From Bacteroidales bacterium (GTDB lineage: Bacteria; Bacteroidota; Bacteroidia; Bacteroidales; PUMT01): a DNA stretch of 32,113 bases. A program made the position numbers and the translations under genes. This document shows positions 16,028 through 24,277 of the stretch, in pieces. A model generated the notes under the pieces. It saw only the letters and a list, made by a program, of their open reading frames with translations, searched no databases and had not been told where the DNA came from. Where the stretch lies: assembly GCA_007132365.1 (NCBI GenBank), contig SLOS01000409.1, forward strand, positions 1-32,113, given 5' to 3'. Position 1 is the first letter of the stretch; every line of letters begins with the position of its first letter.

Positions 16028-17077
16028 ATGAAGATAATTTCAATAGTCGGGGCCAGGCCCCAGTTTATCAAGCTTGCCCCTTTGTCCGAAAAACTTGCTT
16101 CTGACCACAATGAGATCATTGTCCACACAGGGCAGCATTATGATTTTGCCATGTCAAATCAGATATTCTCTGATCTTGGTATAAGAAATCCTGATTTTCA
16201 CCTTGGTGTTGGATCGGGATCACATGCAGCGCAGACCGGGGATATGATGAAGGCACTCGAAGATGTAATGGTAAAGGAAAATCCCGGACTTGTGATTGTG
16301 TTTGGTGATACAAATACGACCCTTGCAGGAGCCCTTGCTGCATCTAAACTGAATATACCCCTGGTGCATGTTGAAGCAGGATTGAGAAGTTACAACAGGG
16401 CTATGCCGGAGGAGGTAAACCGGGTTGTAACCGATCATGTATCGGAGTATCTGTTTGCACCTACTGAAACTGCATCCCGTTTGCTTGAAGGAGAGGGCCT
16501 GAAGGAAAAAACATATGTAACTGGCGACATAATGGTAGATACAATAAGAAAAAACCTCCCTGTTGCAATCGAAAAATCAACCATACTATCCGATCTTGAA
16601 ATAGAAAAAGCGGGTTATAACCTGCTTACACTCCACCGGAACTATAATGTTGATAATCCCGAAATCCTTGTCAATATACTTGATCAGCTTGACATGCTTG
16701 GCGAACTGATAATATTCCCTGTTCATCCCCGCACAAAGAAGAACATTGAGAATACCGAAATTTCATGGAAGAATATCTTGCTGACAGAACCACTTGGTTA
16801 TATTGACTTCATCGCCGCCGAATATTACAGCAAGAGAATTATTACCGACTCAGGCGGTATTCAGAAAGAGGCGTTTATACTTGGACACCCGTGTATCACC
16901 CTCCGTACCGAAACGGAGTGGGTGGAAACTGTTGAGGCAGGATGGAACCTGCTGGTTGCCCCATCTGACAACGATATATGTGGAAAGATACGCTCCTTTG
17001 AGGTACCTGCCAAAAGGGAAAATATTTTTGGTGAGGATGTAAGCTCAAAGATGGCCGAAATTATCAATACTATCTGA
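16028..17077 (+). CDS. wecB: UDP-N-acetylglucosamine 2-epimerase (non-hydrolysing)
   Basis: 349 residues, slightly shorter than E. coli WecB (376). It interconverts UDP-GlcNAc and UDP-ManNAc in the cytosol, supplying ManNAc for surface polysaccharide. Seen in order: GARPQFIKLAPL with Arg10, HTGQHYD, VFGDTNTTLAGALAA with Asp94, HVEAGLRS with Glu116, MPEEVNR with Glu128, TLHRNYNVDNP, FPVHPRTKKNI, and the UDP-binding TDSGGIQKEAFILGHPCITL with a following RTETEW. All expected catalytic acidic residues are present. It stands alone here, with no glycosyltransferase or ManNAc dehydrogenase (wecC) beside it, 51 bases after the PorE-like gene. Confidence 0.92.
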   Translation: MKIISIVGARPQFIKLAPLSEKLASDHNEIIVHTGQHYDFAMSNQIFSDLGIRNPDFHLGVGSGSHAAQTGDMMKALEDVMVKENPGLVIVFGDTNTTLAGALAASKLNIPLVHVEAGLRSYNRAMPEEVNRVVTDHVSEYLFAPTETASRLLEGEGLKEKTYVTGDIMVDTIRKNLPVAIEKSTILSDLEIEKAGYNLLTLHRNYNVDNPEILVNILDQLDMLGELIIFPVHPRTKKNIENTEISWKNILLTEPLGYIDFIAAEYYSKRIITDSGGIQKEAFILGHPCITLRTETEWVETVEAGWNLLVAPSDNDICGKIRSFEVPAKRENIFGEDVSSKMAEIINTI

Positions 17078-17103
17078 ATACCCTTTATCGGTGAAACCTG
17101 TGG

Positions 17104-17124
17104 CTGTTAAATTAACGTTAACAG
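17104..17124. repeat. 21-bp inverted repeat upstream of the tetR promoter (possible operator)
   Basis: CTGTTAA (17104-17110) and its exact complement TTAACAG (17118-17124) flank a 7-base spacer. It lies 35 bases upstream of the -33 box of the efflux operon. The size and symmetry suit a TetR-family operator, although most such operators overlap the promoter. A run of seven T's begins about six bases after the repeat, so a weak terminator for wecB is the alternative. Confidence 0.45.
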
Positions 17125-17158
17125 AAAACTATTTTTTTGTTAAAATTCTAAAAACTCA

Positions 17159-17189
17159 TTTGGTTTATAAAGTTTTCATGTTACTTTTG
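17159..17189 (+). promoter_or_regulatory. Promoter of the TetR-RND efflux operon
   Basis: TTTG (17159-17162), a 19-base spacer and TACTTTTG (17182-17189) match the Bacteroidota consensus TTTG-N19-TAnnTTTG exactly. The predicted start is about 10-15 bases before the tetR ATG at 17209. No equally good promoter is seen between the later genes of the operon. Confidence 0.78.
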
Positions 17190-17208
17190 TGCCCTAATCT
17201 ATTTGATT

Positions 17209-17847
17209 ATGACAATTAAGGACAGGATTATGCTTCAGGCATCCGAAATGTTTATCAGGTCAGGCATAAAGGCGATAACCATGGATGATATAGCGAGCGA
17301 AACCGGAGTTTCAAAGAGGACAATCTATGAAATATTTTCCGATAAAGATGACCTGTTGAGAAGCTGTATAGGCCATATGGATGAGAAATTCAGGCAGGAG
17401 AAAGAGCAGGCCGTGTCAGAAACAAAGGATATAATCGACCTGGTATTTACTTTCATAAAAATTGGAGTGAAGGCAATTAACAATATAAATCCGCTATTTA
17501 ATTCAGACCTGAAGAAGTACCACTACCAGATATGGAAGGAGATATACCGAATCAGCAGCGAAAGGCACCGGTCGCATATACAAAATGTTATCAGGCAGGG
17601 AATAGATGAGGGAGTTTTCAGGAATAACATTGATGTCGAAATTGTCGGAATGCTGCTCAGTGAGCAGCTGAGAATAATGTCTGACGAGGCTATATTTCCC
17701 TCTGTCCGGTTCTCAAAAGCGGTAGTTTTTGAAAATATCGTGATCAATTTTTTCAGGGGGATAGCAACGAAAAAAGGACTGGATCTGATAGAAAAATACA
17801 TGGAGAAGGAGGCTGACCAGCTCGTAACAATTAAGAAAGACACATGA
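17209..17847 (+). CDS. TetR/AcrR-family transcriptional regulator
   Basis: 212 residues from the ATG at 17209; a TTG two codons earlier is in frame but less likely. The N-terminal DNA-binding domain is typical: ASEMFIRSGIKAITMDDIA, then the helix-turn-helix ETGVSKRTIYEIFSDKDDLL (about residues 31-50). The ligand-binding half (60-212) is helical and diverged, so the inducer cannot be predicted. It is the first gene of an efflux operon: tolC starts 56 bases later, followed by the adaptor and the RND pump. By analogy with AcrR-type repressors it probably represses its own operon. The inverted repeat at 17104-17124 is a candidate binding site. Confidence 0.9.
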   Translation: MTIKDRIMLQASEMFIRSGIKAITMDDIASETGVSKRTIYEIFSDKDDLLRSCIGHMDEKFRQEKEQAVSETKDIIDLVFTFIKIGVKAINNINPLFNSDLKKYHYQIWKEIYRISSERHRSHIQNVIRQGIDEGVFRNNIDVEIVGMLLSEQLRIMSDEAIFPSVRFSKAVVFENIVINFFRGIATKKGLDLIEKYMEKEADQLVTIKKDT

Positions 17848-17903
17848 TCACGGCTGTAACCAGCAGGATAAAAGAAATTATAAATTCCTATTATTTTTAA
17901 AAT

Positions 17904-19205
17904 ATGCTTATGTGGTTTAAAAACAGAATTTTGTTTCTGGTGACACTGACCTTTGCAACCTTTTGGGCAGCCTACGCACAGGAAACATTGAAACTGAGTC
18001 TTGATGATGCCAGGCAATATGCCGTTGAGCATAACCGGAACCTTGTGAATGCCGGACTTGCCGTGAACGATGCAGGCGAGAGGCTTCGTGAAACAATAGC
18101 CCAGGGCCTGCCCCAGGTGAATGCTGCGGTCGATTACAACAACTTTTTCGGATCGACGGCAACCCTCGGGGCAATGCCGGGATTTGAGATAGAGTTCAAC
18201 CCCACCAGTAACCTGCAGCTCTCCGTCGGGCAGATGATATTCAACGGAAGCTATATCGTAGGTGTCAGGACCGCCAGGTTATTCAAGGAAGTTACGGAGA
18301 CTAACAGGGAGAGGACGGGACTTGAGATCAGGGCACAGGTAACCCAGGCCTATTATCTGGCGCTAATCTCGGAGCAATCAGCCCGGTTGGTGGAAGCCAA
18401 CCTTGAAAACGTCAAAGCCATACAGGAGCAGACACGGGCAATGGTCCAGGCGGGCGTGGCCGAAGAGGTTGACTATGACCAGTTGACAGTTCAGGTCTAT
18501 ATGCTGGAGAACGCACTCAGGGCAGCCGGACGGCAGGTCGAGCTTTCCCATAACATGCTCCGCCTGCAGATGGGCCTGGATGCTGATATGCCCGTTTCGC
18601 TGACCGATGATCTTGATGGAATTATCAGCAGGTCAGATTTCGGAGGAAGCCTTCTTACCCCGTTCAATATTGGCGAAAATATAGATTACCAGCTTGTTGA
18701 ACTGCAAACAAGCATTGCCGAACAACAGGTCGATATGGCAAGGGCCGGGTATCTGCCTACTGTTACGGGTTTTTATAACTTCACCGAAAAGCTTCTTAAG
18801 CCCGAGTTTGATATCACACCTAACCATGTTATCGGGTTTAATGTAAGCATCCCGATCTTTTCCAGCGGTGTGAGGCAGTCCCGCGTACGGCAGGCCCGGA
18901 TAAACCTCGATATTGCCGAGAATCAGAAGGCGTTGTTGTCTGAACAGCTCTCTATTCAGGAAAAACAGCTCCGGTACAATCTCAACAATGCCATCGAGCA
19001 GTATGACAGCCAGAAGGCCAATGTTGAGGTTTCCCGCAGGGTCTACCAGAACCTGGCAAACAAGTACCGTCAGGGTATGGCATCCAGCCTGGACCTGACC
19101 ACAGCAAACAACAATTACCTTCAGGCCGAGAACAGCTATATTTCTGCTCTTATGCAACTGCTCGAGGCTCAAGTTGCGATGGAGAAGCTCCTGAATGAGA
19201 TATGA
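17904..19205 (+). CDS. TolC-family outer-membrane efflux channel
   Basis: 433 residues with a signal peptide (cleavage probably after AAYA, before QETLKLSL). It has the two-fold OEP repeat: LSLDDARQYAVEHNRNLVNA near the N-terminus, followed by a long coiled-coil half with AGVAEEVDYDQLTVQVY, and a second copy with SIPIFSSGVRQSRVRQARI and YRQGMASSLDLTTANNNYLQ near 375-410. Family knowledge: three copies form a barrel plus periplasmic helical tunnel that carries substrate out of the cell. It is the second gene of the operon, followed after 52 bases by the adaptor, so the three parts of a tripartite pump are made together. An ATG two codons downstream is an alternative start. Confidence 0.93.
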   Translation: MLMWFKNRILFLVTLTFATFWAAYAQETLKLSLDDARQYAVEHNRNLVNAGLAVNDAGERLRETIAQGLPQVNAAVDYNNFFGSTATLGAMPGFEIEFNPTSNLQLSVGQMIFNGSYIVGVRTARLFKEVTETNRERTGLEIRAQVTQAYYLALISEQSARLVEANLENVKAIQEQTRAMVQAGVAEEVDYDQLTVQVYMLENALRAAGRQVELSHNMLRLQMGLDADMPVSLTDDLDGIISRSDFGGSLLTPFNIGENIDYQLVELQTSIAEQQVDMARAGYLPTVTGFYNFTEKLLKPEFDITPNHVIGFNVSIPIFSSGVRQSRVRQARINLDIAENQKALLSEQLSIQEKQLRYNLNNAIEQYDSQKANVEVSRRVYQNLANKYRQGMASSLDLTTANNNYLQAENSYISALMQLLEAQVAMEKLLNEI

Positions 19206-19257
19206 CAATTTGAAAATAAAGGAACCGGTTTATTCATTATAATCAAACATATTTAAA

Positions 19258-20319
19258 ATGGAACTAAAACAAATTTTAAGAGGTTTACTGCCGGGTCTTG
19301 CAGTGATCTTTACAGTATACGGCTGTTCACCGGCAACCGGCGACTCATCAGGTGAGGTATCCGAGGCTGATGGCCGGACAGAATCTGTCAGGGTTGTTGA
19401 ACTGGACTACAGTGAAATAGCCAGATCCATTAACTATACGGCAAACCTTAGAGCATTCAGGGAAGTTCACCTTGCCCCGGCACAGCCCGGCAGGGTTGAC
19501 AGGATTCATGTGGAGGCGGGGGACAGGTTCAGTGAGGGCCAGCTACTGGTTGAGATGGACCGCACTCAGCTTCAGCAGGCAATTGTTCAGCTCCGGAACA
19601 TGGAAAAGGATTACAGGAGGGTTGATACCCTGAGGAGAGTTGGGAGTATTACCGAACAGCAGTATGATCAGCTCAAAACACAATATGAGGTGGCAAAATC
19701 GAATGTTGAGTTTCTCAGGGAAAATACCCGCCTGACCGCCCCGTTCAACGGAAGCGTGTCGGCAAAATATTTTGAGAACGGAGAGATGTTTTCAGGAGCA
19801 CCCAATACTCCAGCCGGAAAGGCCGCGATCCTGACCCTCGTGCAGACTTCCAGGCTCAAGGCCATGATCAATATTTCAGAAAGGTATTATCGTCAGATAG
19901 CCGAGGGGATGGCAGTTGAAATAGCCACTGATGTCTGGCCGGAAGAGGTCTTCGAGGGCAGAGTCACCACTATCTACCCGACAATTGATCCGGCCACCCG
20001 TTCGTTTACCGTTGAGCTTGTCGTGCCAAACCCGTTGGAACGGCTCAGGCCCGGCATGTTTGCCCGCGCTGCCCTCGAAATAAAGCAGGTGGAGGCGTTT
20101 GTTGTTCCCGCACTTGCCGTACTGAGGCTGCAGGGTACAAACGAGAGGTATGTCTTTATTGAGGATAACGGCAGGGCACGCCGTGTTGTGGTTGAACTCG
20201 GAGAGAGGTTTGACGATCTGGTTGAGGTCATATCAGATGAGATAAGGGTCGGCGACAACCTGATTATTGCAGGCCAGGCCCGGCTTCTTGACGGAGTTGC
20301 AGTTTCAGCGCAGCCCTGA
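19258..20319 (+). CDS. RND efflux periplasmic adaptor (membrane-fusion protein), lipoprotein
   Basis: 353 residues. A signal peptide ends at VYGC (Cys23), so the protein is lipid-anchored, as in AcrA. The lipoyl/barrel-sandwich halves are visible as VHLAPAQPGRVDRIHVEAGDRFSEGQLLVEMD (about 75-103, quoted in part by its AGDRF turn) and RLTAPFNGSVSAKYFENGEMF near 155-175. A short alpha-hairpin lies between them (RRVGSITEQQYDQLKTQYEV). The beta-barrel and membrane-proximal domains follow, with IYPTIDPATRSFTVELVVPN and LRPGMFARAALE near 235-270. Family knowledge: it links the RND pump to the TolC channel. The RND gene begins 48 bases later. Confidence 0.93.
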   Translation: MELKQILRGLLPGLAVIFTVYGCSPATGDSSGEVSEADGRTESVRVVELDYSEIARSINYTANLRAFREVHLAPAQPGRVDRIHVEAGDRFSEGQLLVEMDRTQLQQAIVQLRNMEKDYRRVDTLRRVGSITEQQYDQLKTQYEVAKSNVEFLRENTRLTAPFNGSVSAKYFENGEMFSGAPNTPAGKAAILTLVQTSRLKAMINISERYYRQIAEGMAVEIATDVWPEEVFEGRVTTIYPTIDPATRSFTVELVVPNPLERLRPGMFARAALEIKQVEAFVVPALAVLRLQGTNERYVFIEDNGRARRVVVELGERFDDLVEVISDEIRVGDNLIIAGQARLLDGVAVSAQP

Positions 20320-20367
20320 TGACCGGTTTTCCGAAACTGTTATTATTACCAGTAATCCCTAATTCAA

Positions 20368-23300
20368 ATGAGTATATATAAGAGTGCAGTAAACAAGCCC
20401 ATTACCACTTTCATGGTCTTTACCGCGGTGATTGTTATGGGGATCTATTCGCTGATCTATATACCGGTAGATCTGTATCCTGAAATAGAGCCCCCTTTTA
20501 TTTCGGTAATAACAAGCTATCCGGGTGCCAATGCCAGTGACATTGAGATTAATGTCACCCGCCCGATGGAAGATGCGTTCAACAGGGTCGATAACCTGAA
20601 GGAGATTACCTCGGTGTCCAGCGAAAATATCTCAGTAATTTTCCTTGAGTTTGAATGGGAATCTGATCTGAACGAGGCTTCCAATGATATCAGGGATGCT
20701 ATCGATCTTCTTTACGATTATCTTCCGGAGGAGGTAAGCCGCCCCACAATATTCAAGTTCGACATGAGCATGATACCGATAGTATTCTATGCAATAACTG
20801 CGGACGAGAGTTACCAGGGACTGGCAAAAATTCTGGAGGACAGGATCATCAATCCTTTGAACCGGATAGACGGAATAGGATCGGTCATGATGATAGGAAC
20901 ACCTCAGCGCCGGATCTATGTTGAGGCAGACCCTGTCAGGCTCGATGCCTACAACCTTACCCTTGAGCAGCTTGGCAACGTAATCAGGGCTGAAAACATG
21001 AACATGCCCTCCGGCAATATCAGGATGGGGATGATGGATTACCAGCTCCGCATAGAGGGAGAGGTGAGGGAAAGTTATGAGCTTGAAAACCTTGTGGTAG
21101 GTCATTTTCAGGGCAGCTCCGTTTATCTGGGTGACGTTGCGCAGGTGCGTGATACCTTGAGGGACCTGTCGCTCGAATCCCGCATTTCAGGCCGCCAGGG
21201 TGTGCGCATGATGGTCATGAAGCAATCGGGTGCCAACACCGTAAGAATTGCCAGTGATGTTAAAAACGCCATTGAAGAGCTGCAGAAAGACCTTCCTCCC
21301 GACATAGAGATAAGGGAAATAATTGACACTTCGGTATTTATAAATGATTCGATCAGCAACCTGTCGCGAACAATGTTATGGGCGCTGTTCTTTGTGGTGC
21401 TGGTGGTATTGTTCTTTCTCGGAAAATGGAGGGCCACATTCATTGTGGTACTTACAATCCCGATCTCACTTATTGTTTCATTCATCTATCTCTATATTAC
21501 CGGCGGATCGCTTAACGTGATATCGCTGGCCTCCCTCTCGATCGCGCTGGGTATGGTGGTGGATGATGCAATTGTTGTTCTTGAGAATATTTCGCGTCAT
21601 GTTGAACGCGGAACCAGTCCCCGCGAAGCAGCCATCTACGCCACCAATGAGGTTTGGCTTTCAGTTATCATCACCACCCTTGTTATTGTAGCGGTATTTT
21701 TCCCGCTAACACTGGTTGGAGGGATGACAGGCGTCCTTTTCAGGCAGCTCGGATGGATTGTGACCATAACTGTAGTGACATCTACCGTTGCCGCCATATC
21801 ACTTACACCGATGATGTCGTCGAAACTCCTTGAAGTTCGTAACAAGAGCCTTTCATCACGAAAGTTCAGTCATACGCGTATAATTGATCCTTTCCTGCGG
21901 AGTCTTGAAGGGTTCTATGAGAAGAGCCTTCGTGTTGCACTTCGCAACAAAAGAAAAGTACTTGCACTTGCAGTTATCGTGTTTGCAGGCTCACTGCTCC
22001 TGCTCAATTTCATAAGTACCGAGTTTATGCCGGAGACCGATGAGAGCAGAATTAATGCTGAAGCGGAGCTGACTACCGGGCTGAGGGTGGAGGAGACAAT
22101 GAAGGTGGCAAGGGAGCTGGAAAGGATAATTGAAGAGAGGTATCCCGAAGTTGAGTTGTATGCGGTGTCATCAGGTTCATCAGATGAGGGCGGGATGGCC
22201 GGACTCTTCGGACAAACAGGTTCGAACATGATCGACCTGGTAATGAGACTGTCGCCCATTGATCAAAGGGAAAGGTCAGTTTGGGAAATAGCCGATGACC
22301 TTCGCCGGCAAATGGAGCAGATACCTGAGGTTGTAGATTTTTCGGTTACGTCAGGTGGGGGAGGAATGGGCAGTACCACCGTAGACGTTGAAATTTTCGG
22401 TTACGATTTTGAAGTTACCAGCCGGATCGCAAATGAGATTCATTCAAAAATTGAGGCAATTCCGGGTGCAGAGGATGTACAGGTGAGCCGGAAGGACGAG
22501 CGTCCGGAGCTTCAGATAGTGCTGGACAGGAAGAAACTTGCTGAAAACGGCCTGAATACCGCTATGGTGTCAACCGCAGTTCGTAACAGGGTTGCCGGTA
22601 TGACGGCGTCCCTTTTCAGGGAGGAAGGTGAGGAATATGAAATCATTGTTAGGTACGGCGAGGATTTCAGGAACTCAGTCTCCGATCTGGAGGACATAAC
22701 CATTACAAATCCCATGGGCAACAGGATAAAGCTGGCCGAGATAGGCGAAGTGCAGGAGTACTGGAACCCGCCCAGCATTGAAAGAAAGAGAAGGGAGAGG
22801 GTTGTGACCGTTTCGGCTGTTCCTTCCGGGATAGCGCTTGGAGAACTGGCCGGCCAGATCAACTCGATAGTAGCCTCAACCGAAATTCCTCCCGGCGTAC
22901 TGGTAAATGTGGGAGGTGCCTACGAGGATATGATGGACTCGTTCATGGATCTGGGTCTGCTGCTGATTGTCAGCCTTATCCTGGTGTTTCTCGTGATGGC
23001 CTCGCAGTTCGAATCTTTCGTGATGCCTTTTGTGATAATGTTTTCCATACCGTTCTCGTTCACGGGTGTTTTACTGGCGCTTTTTGTAACCAATACAACT
23101 TTGAGTGTGATCGCGGGACTGGGTGCGGTTCTGCTTATTGGTATTGTAGTAAAGAACGGCATTGTCCTTATCGACTATATAAACCTGATGCGTGACAGGG
23201 GGTACGCCCTGAACGAGGCTATTGCCATCTCCGGGAAGCTGCGTCTTCGCCCTGTGCTGATGACAGCGATGACTACCATGTTGGCTATGCTGCCGCTGGC

Positions 23301-23496
23301 GCTGAGCAGGGGTGAAGGCTCAGAGATATGGAGCCCTATGGGTATTACGCTCATTGGAGGGTTGTTATTCTCGACTGCCGTGACCCTGATAATTGTTCCG
23401 GTTGTTTACGGTATATTCTCACGCAGGGGTGAAAGGGACAAGCTGCAGAAAATAAGGAACAAATTTACTTTTTTAAACAGTGAAAAACAGAGATAA
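20368..23496 (+). CDS. RND-family efflux pump, HAE1/AcrB-type inner-membrane transporter
   Basis: 1042 residues, the normal RND size, with twelve transmembrane segments in the usual 1+5+1+5 layout around two large periplasmic loops. The proton-relay residues are present: Asp399-Asp400 in GMVVDDAIVVLENI (TM4) and Lys929 in GIVVKNGIVLIDYIN (TM10). The opening PITTFMVFTAVIVMGIYSL and the porter segment IYIPVDLYPEIEPPFI are typical of hydrophobe/amphiphile exporters rather than CusA-type metal pumps. Family knowledge: it uses proton influx to expel drugs, bile salts or lipophilic compounds. Regulator, channel and adaptor precede it and a PII-like accessory gene follows after 56 bases. The substrate cannot be told from the sequence. 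Confidence 0.95.
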   Translation: MSIYKSAVNKPITTFMVFTAVIVMGIYSLIYIPVDLYPEIEPPFISVITSYPGANASDIEINVTRPMEDAFNRVDNLKEITSVSSENISVIFLEFEWESDLNEASNDIRDAIDLLYDYLPEEVSRPTIFKFDMSMIPIVFYAITADESYQGLAKILEDRIINPLNRIDGIGSVMMIGTPQRRIYVEADPVRLDAYNLTLEQLGNVIRAENMNMPSGNIRMGMMDYQLRIEGEVRESYELENLVVGHFQGSSVYLGDVAQVRDTLRDLSLESRISGRQGVRMMVMKQSGANTVRIASDVKNAIEELQKDLPPDIEIREIIDTSVFINDSISNLSRTMLWALFFVVLVVLFFLGKWRATFIVVLTIPISLIVSFIYLYITGGSLNVISLASLSIALGMVVDDAIVVLENISRHVERGTSPREAAIYATNEVWLSVIITTLVIVAVFFPLTLVGGMTGVLFRQLGWIVTITVVTSTVAAISLTPMMSSKLLEVRNKSLSSRKFSHTRIIDPFLRSLEGFYEKSLRVALRNKRKVLALAVIVFAGSLLLLNFISTEFMPETDESRINAEAELTTGLRVEETMKVARELERIIEERYPEVELYAVSSGSSDEGGMAGLFGQTGSNMIDLVMRLSPIDQRERSVWEIADDLRRQMEQIPEVVDFSVTSGGGGMGSTTVDVEIFGYDFEVTSRIANEIHSKIEAIPGAEDVQVSRKDERPELQIVLDRKKLAENGLNTAMVSTAVRNRVAGMTASLFREEGEEYEIIVRYGEDFRNSVSDLEDITITNPMGNRIKLAEIGEVQEYWNPPSIERKRRERVVTVSAVPSGIALGELAGQINSIVASTEIPPGVLVNVGGAYEDMMDSFMDLGLLLIVSLILVFLVMASQFESFVMPFVIMFSIPFSFTGVLLALFVTNTTLSVIAGLGAVLLIGIVVKNGIVLIDYINLMRDRGYALNEAIAISGKLRLRPVLMTAMTTMLAMLPLALSRGEGSEIWSPMGITLIGGLLFSTAVTLIIVPVVYGIFSRRGERDKLQKIRNKFTFLNSEKQR

Positions 23497-23552
23497 CAGC
23501 ATAAAATGAGCCATGAGAAATAATTATCACAAATCAAACAAAATATAAACAG

Positions 23553-23846
23553 ATGAAGGCTGTAATGATAATATTCAACCAGGCAAGCAGCGAACGGGTC
23601 GAATTTATATTTGACAGGCTGAAGATAAACGGATTTACATGGTGGAGTGAGGTAAAGGGACGGGGATCGGAAACCGGTGATCCCCGTATGGGCACGCACA
23701 CCTGGCCCGAACTTAACTCAGCAGCTATGACCGTTGTAGCAGATGATAAAGTGGATGAACTTCTGGATAGTGTCAGAAAACTTGATGAGATAAACAAGGA
23801 AGTTGGTGTGAGGGCCTTTGTCTGGAATATTGAACAGGCATATTGA
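23553..23846 (+). CDS. PG0541-family transporter-associated protein (PII-like fold)
   Basis: 97 residues. It matches my recollection of the small protein called PG0541-family transporter-associated in Bacteroidota, which sits after RND pump genes and has a PII-like ferredoxin fold. Features: an opening strand MKAVMIIFNQ, helix SSERVEFIFDRLKI, the loop GFTWWSEVKGRGSETGDPRM occupying the T-loop position, the strand SAAMTVVADDKVDELLDSV, and a C-terminal GVRAFVWNIEQAY. There is no signal peptide, so it is cytosolic. Its place at the end of the operon suggests that it tunes the RND pump, perhaps by binding a ligand at the inner face, but that role is inferred. Confidence 0.8.
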   Translation: MKAVMIIFNQASSERVEFIFDRLKINGFTWWSEVKGRGSETGDPRMGTHTWPELNSAAMTVVADDKVDELLDSVRKLDEINKEVGVRAFVWNIEQAY

Positions 23847-23891
23847 CCTGCCGGCAAGGCAGGTTCCGGCAGCCTTGATGCTGCTTGCCGG
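23847..23891. repeat. Two adjacent GC-rich hairpins after the PG0541-like gene
   Basis: Directly after the stop codon lie hairpin one, CCTGCC (23847-23852) with GGCAGG (23858-23863), and hairpin two, CCGGCA (23866-23871) with TGCCGG (23886-23891). Both reuse the word TGCCGG/CCGGCA. No T-run follows, so they are not classical terminators. They resemble short REP-like palindromes and may stabilise the 3' end of the efflux mRNA. Confidence 0.6.
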
Positions 23892-23966
23892 ACCATGCAA
23901 TATTTTAGTCGATGGAGGGTATTATTCAAACATTTTCCTTATCAGGTTGTTAATATTATAAAACTT

Positions 23967-24203
23967 ATGGCTATGTGGAAAGAAGAAAACAATCAGCTGG
24001 TAAGGAGGTTCGAATTCAGGGATTTTGTTTCAGCTTTTTCCTTTATGACCAGGGTGGCTATTACTGCAGAAAAGATGGACCATCACCCTGATATGCAGAA
24101 TGTCTACAATAAGGTGTATATCCGCTTGTACTCACATGATGCAGGCGATACAATTACCGAGCGGGACAGGAAACTTGCCGAGGCAATTGATGAGCTTATT
24201 TAA
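23967..24203 (+). CDS. Pterin-4a-carbinolamine dehydratase
   Basis: The frame is open from 23895, but that ATG directly abuts the hairpins and its first 24 residues (basic, aromatic) do not look like the family. The ATG at 23967 gives 78 residues, shorter at the N-terminus than the usual 95-110. The core is clear: FVSAFSFMTRVAITAEKMDH, then HPDMQNVYNKVYIRLYSHDA with the catalytic-type His39-His40-Pro41, and the ending LTERD-like ITERDRKLAEAID. Family knowledge: PCD/PhhB dehydrates 4a-hydroxytetrahydropterin during recycling of the pterin cofactor of aromatic amino-acid hydroxylases, and also occurs where no such hydroxylase is known. No hydroxylase is seen here. A terminator-like hairpin follows. 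Confidence 0.85.
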   Translation: MAMWKEENNQLVRRFEFRDFVSAFSFMTRVAITAEKMDHHPDMQNVYNKVYIRLYSHDAGDTITERDRKLAEAIDELI

Positions 24204-24214
24204 GGTCCGGCACC

Positions 24215-24249
24215 AGAAGGAAGTCCCCGATTCAGTTCGGGGACCTTCT
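24215..24249. terminator. Strong hairpin between convergent genes (probable terminator)
   Basis: An 8-bp stem GTCCCCGA (24223-24230) with TCGGGGAC (24237-24244) is extended by AGAAG (24215-24219) with CTTCT (24245-24249) across a 3-base bulge. On the plus strand it is followed by CAGTTATTTAATCT, which is T-rich but without a pure U-run, so termination may be partial. It sits in the 74-base gap between the dehydratase and the convergent oxidoreductase and could serve both. Confidence 0.6.
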
Positions 24250-24277
24250 CAGTTATTTAATCTAATTGCTTTGCATA

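Noticed and set aside
20632..23162. Several minus-strand ORFs opposite the RND pump
   Set aside because: They are Ser/Thr-rich antisense readings of transmembrane coding sequence.
23895..23966. Upstream 24-codon extension of the pterin dehydratase
   Set aside because: The ATG immediately follows the hairpins and the extension does not look like the family N-terminus; the ATG at 23967 fits better.
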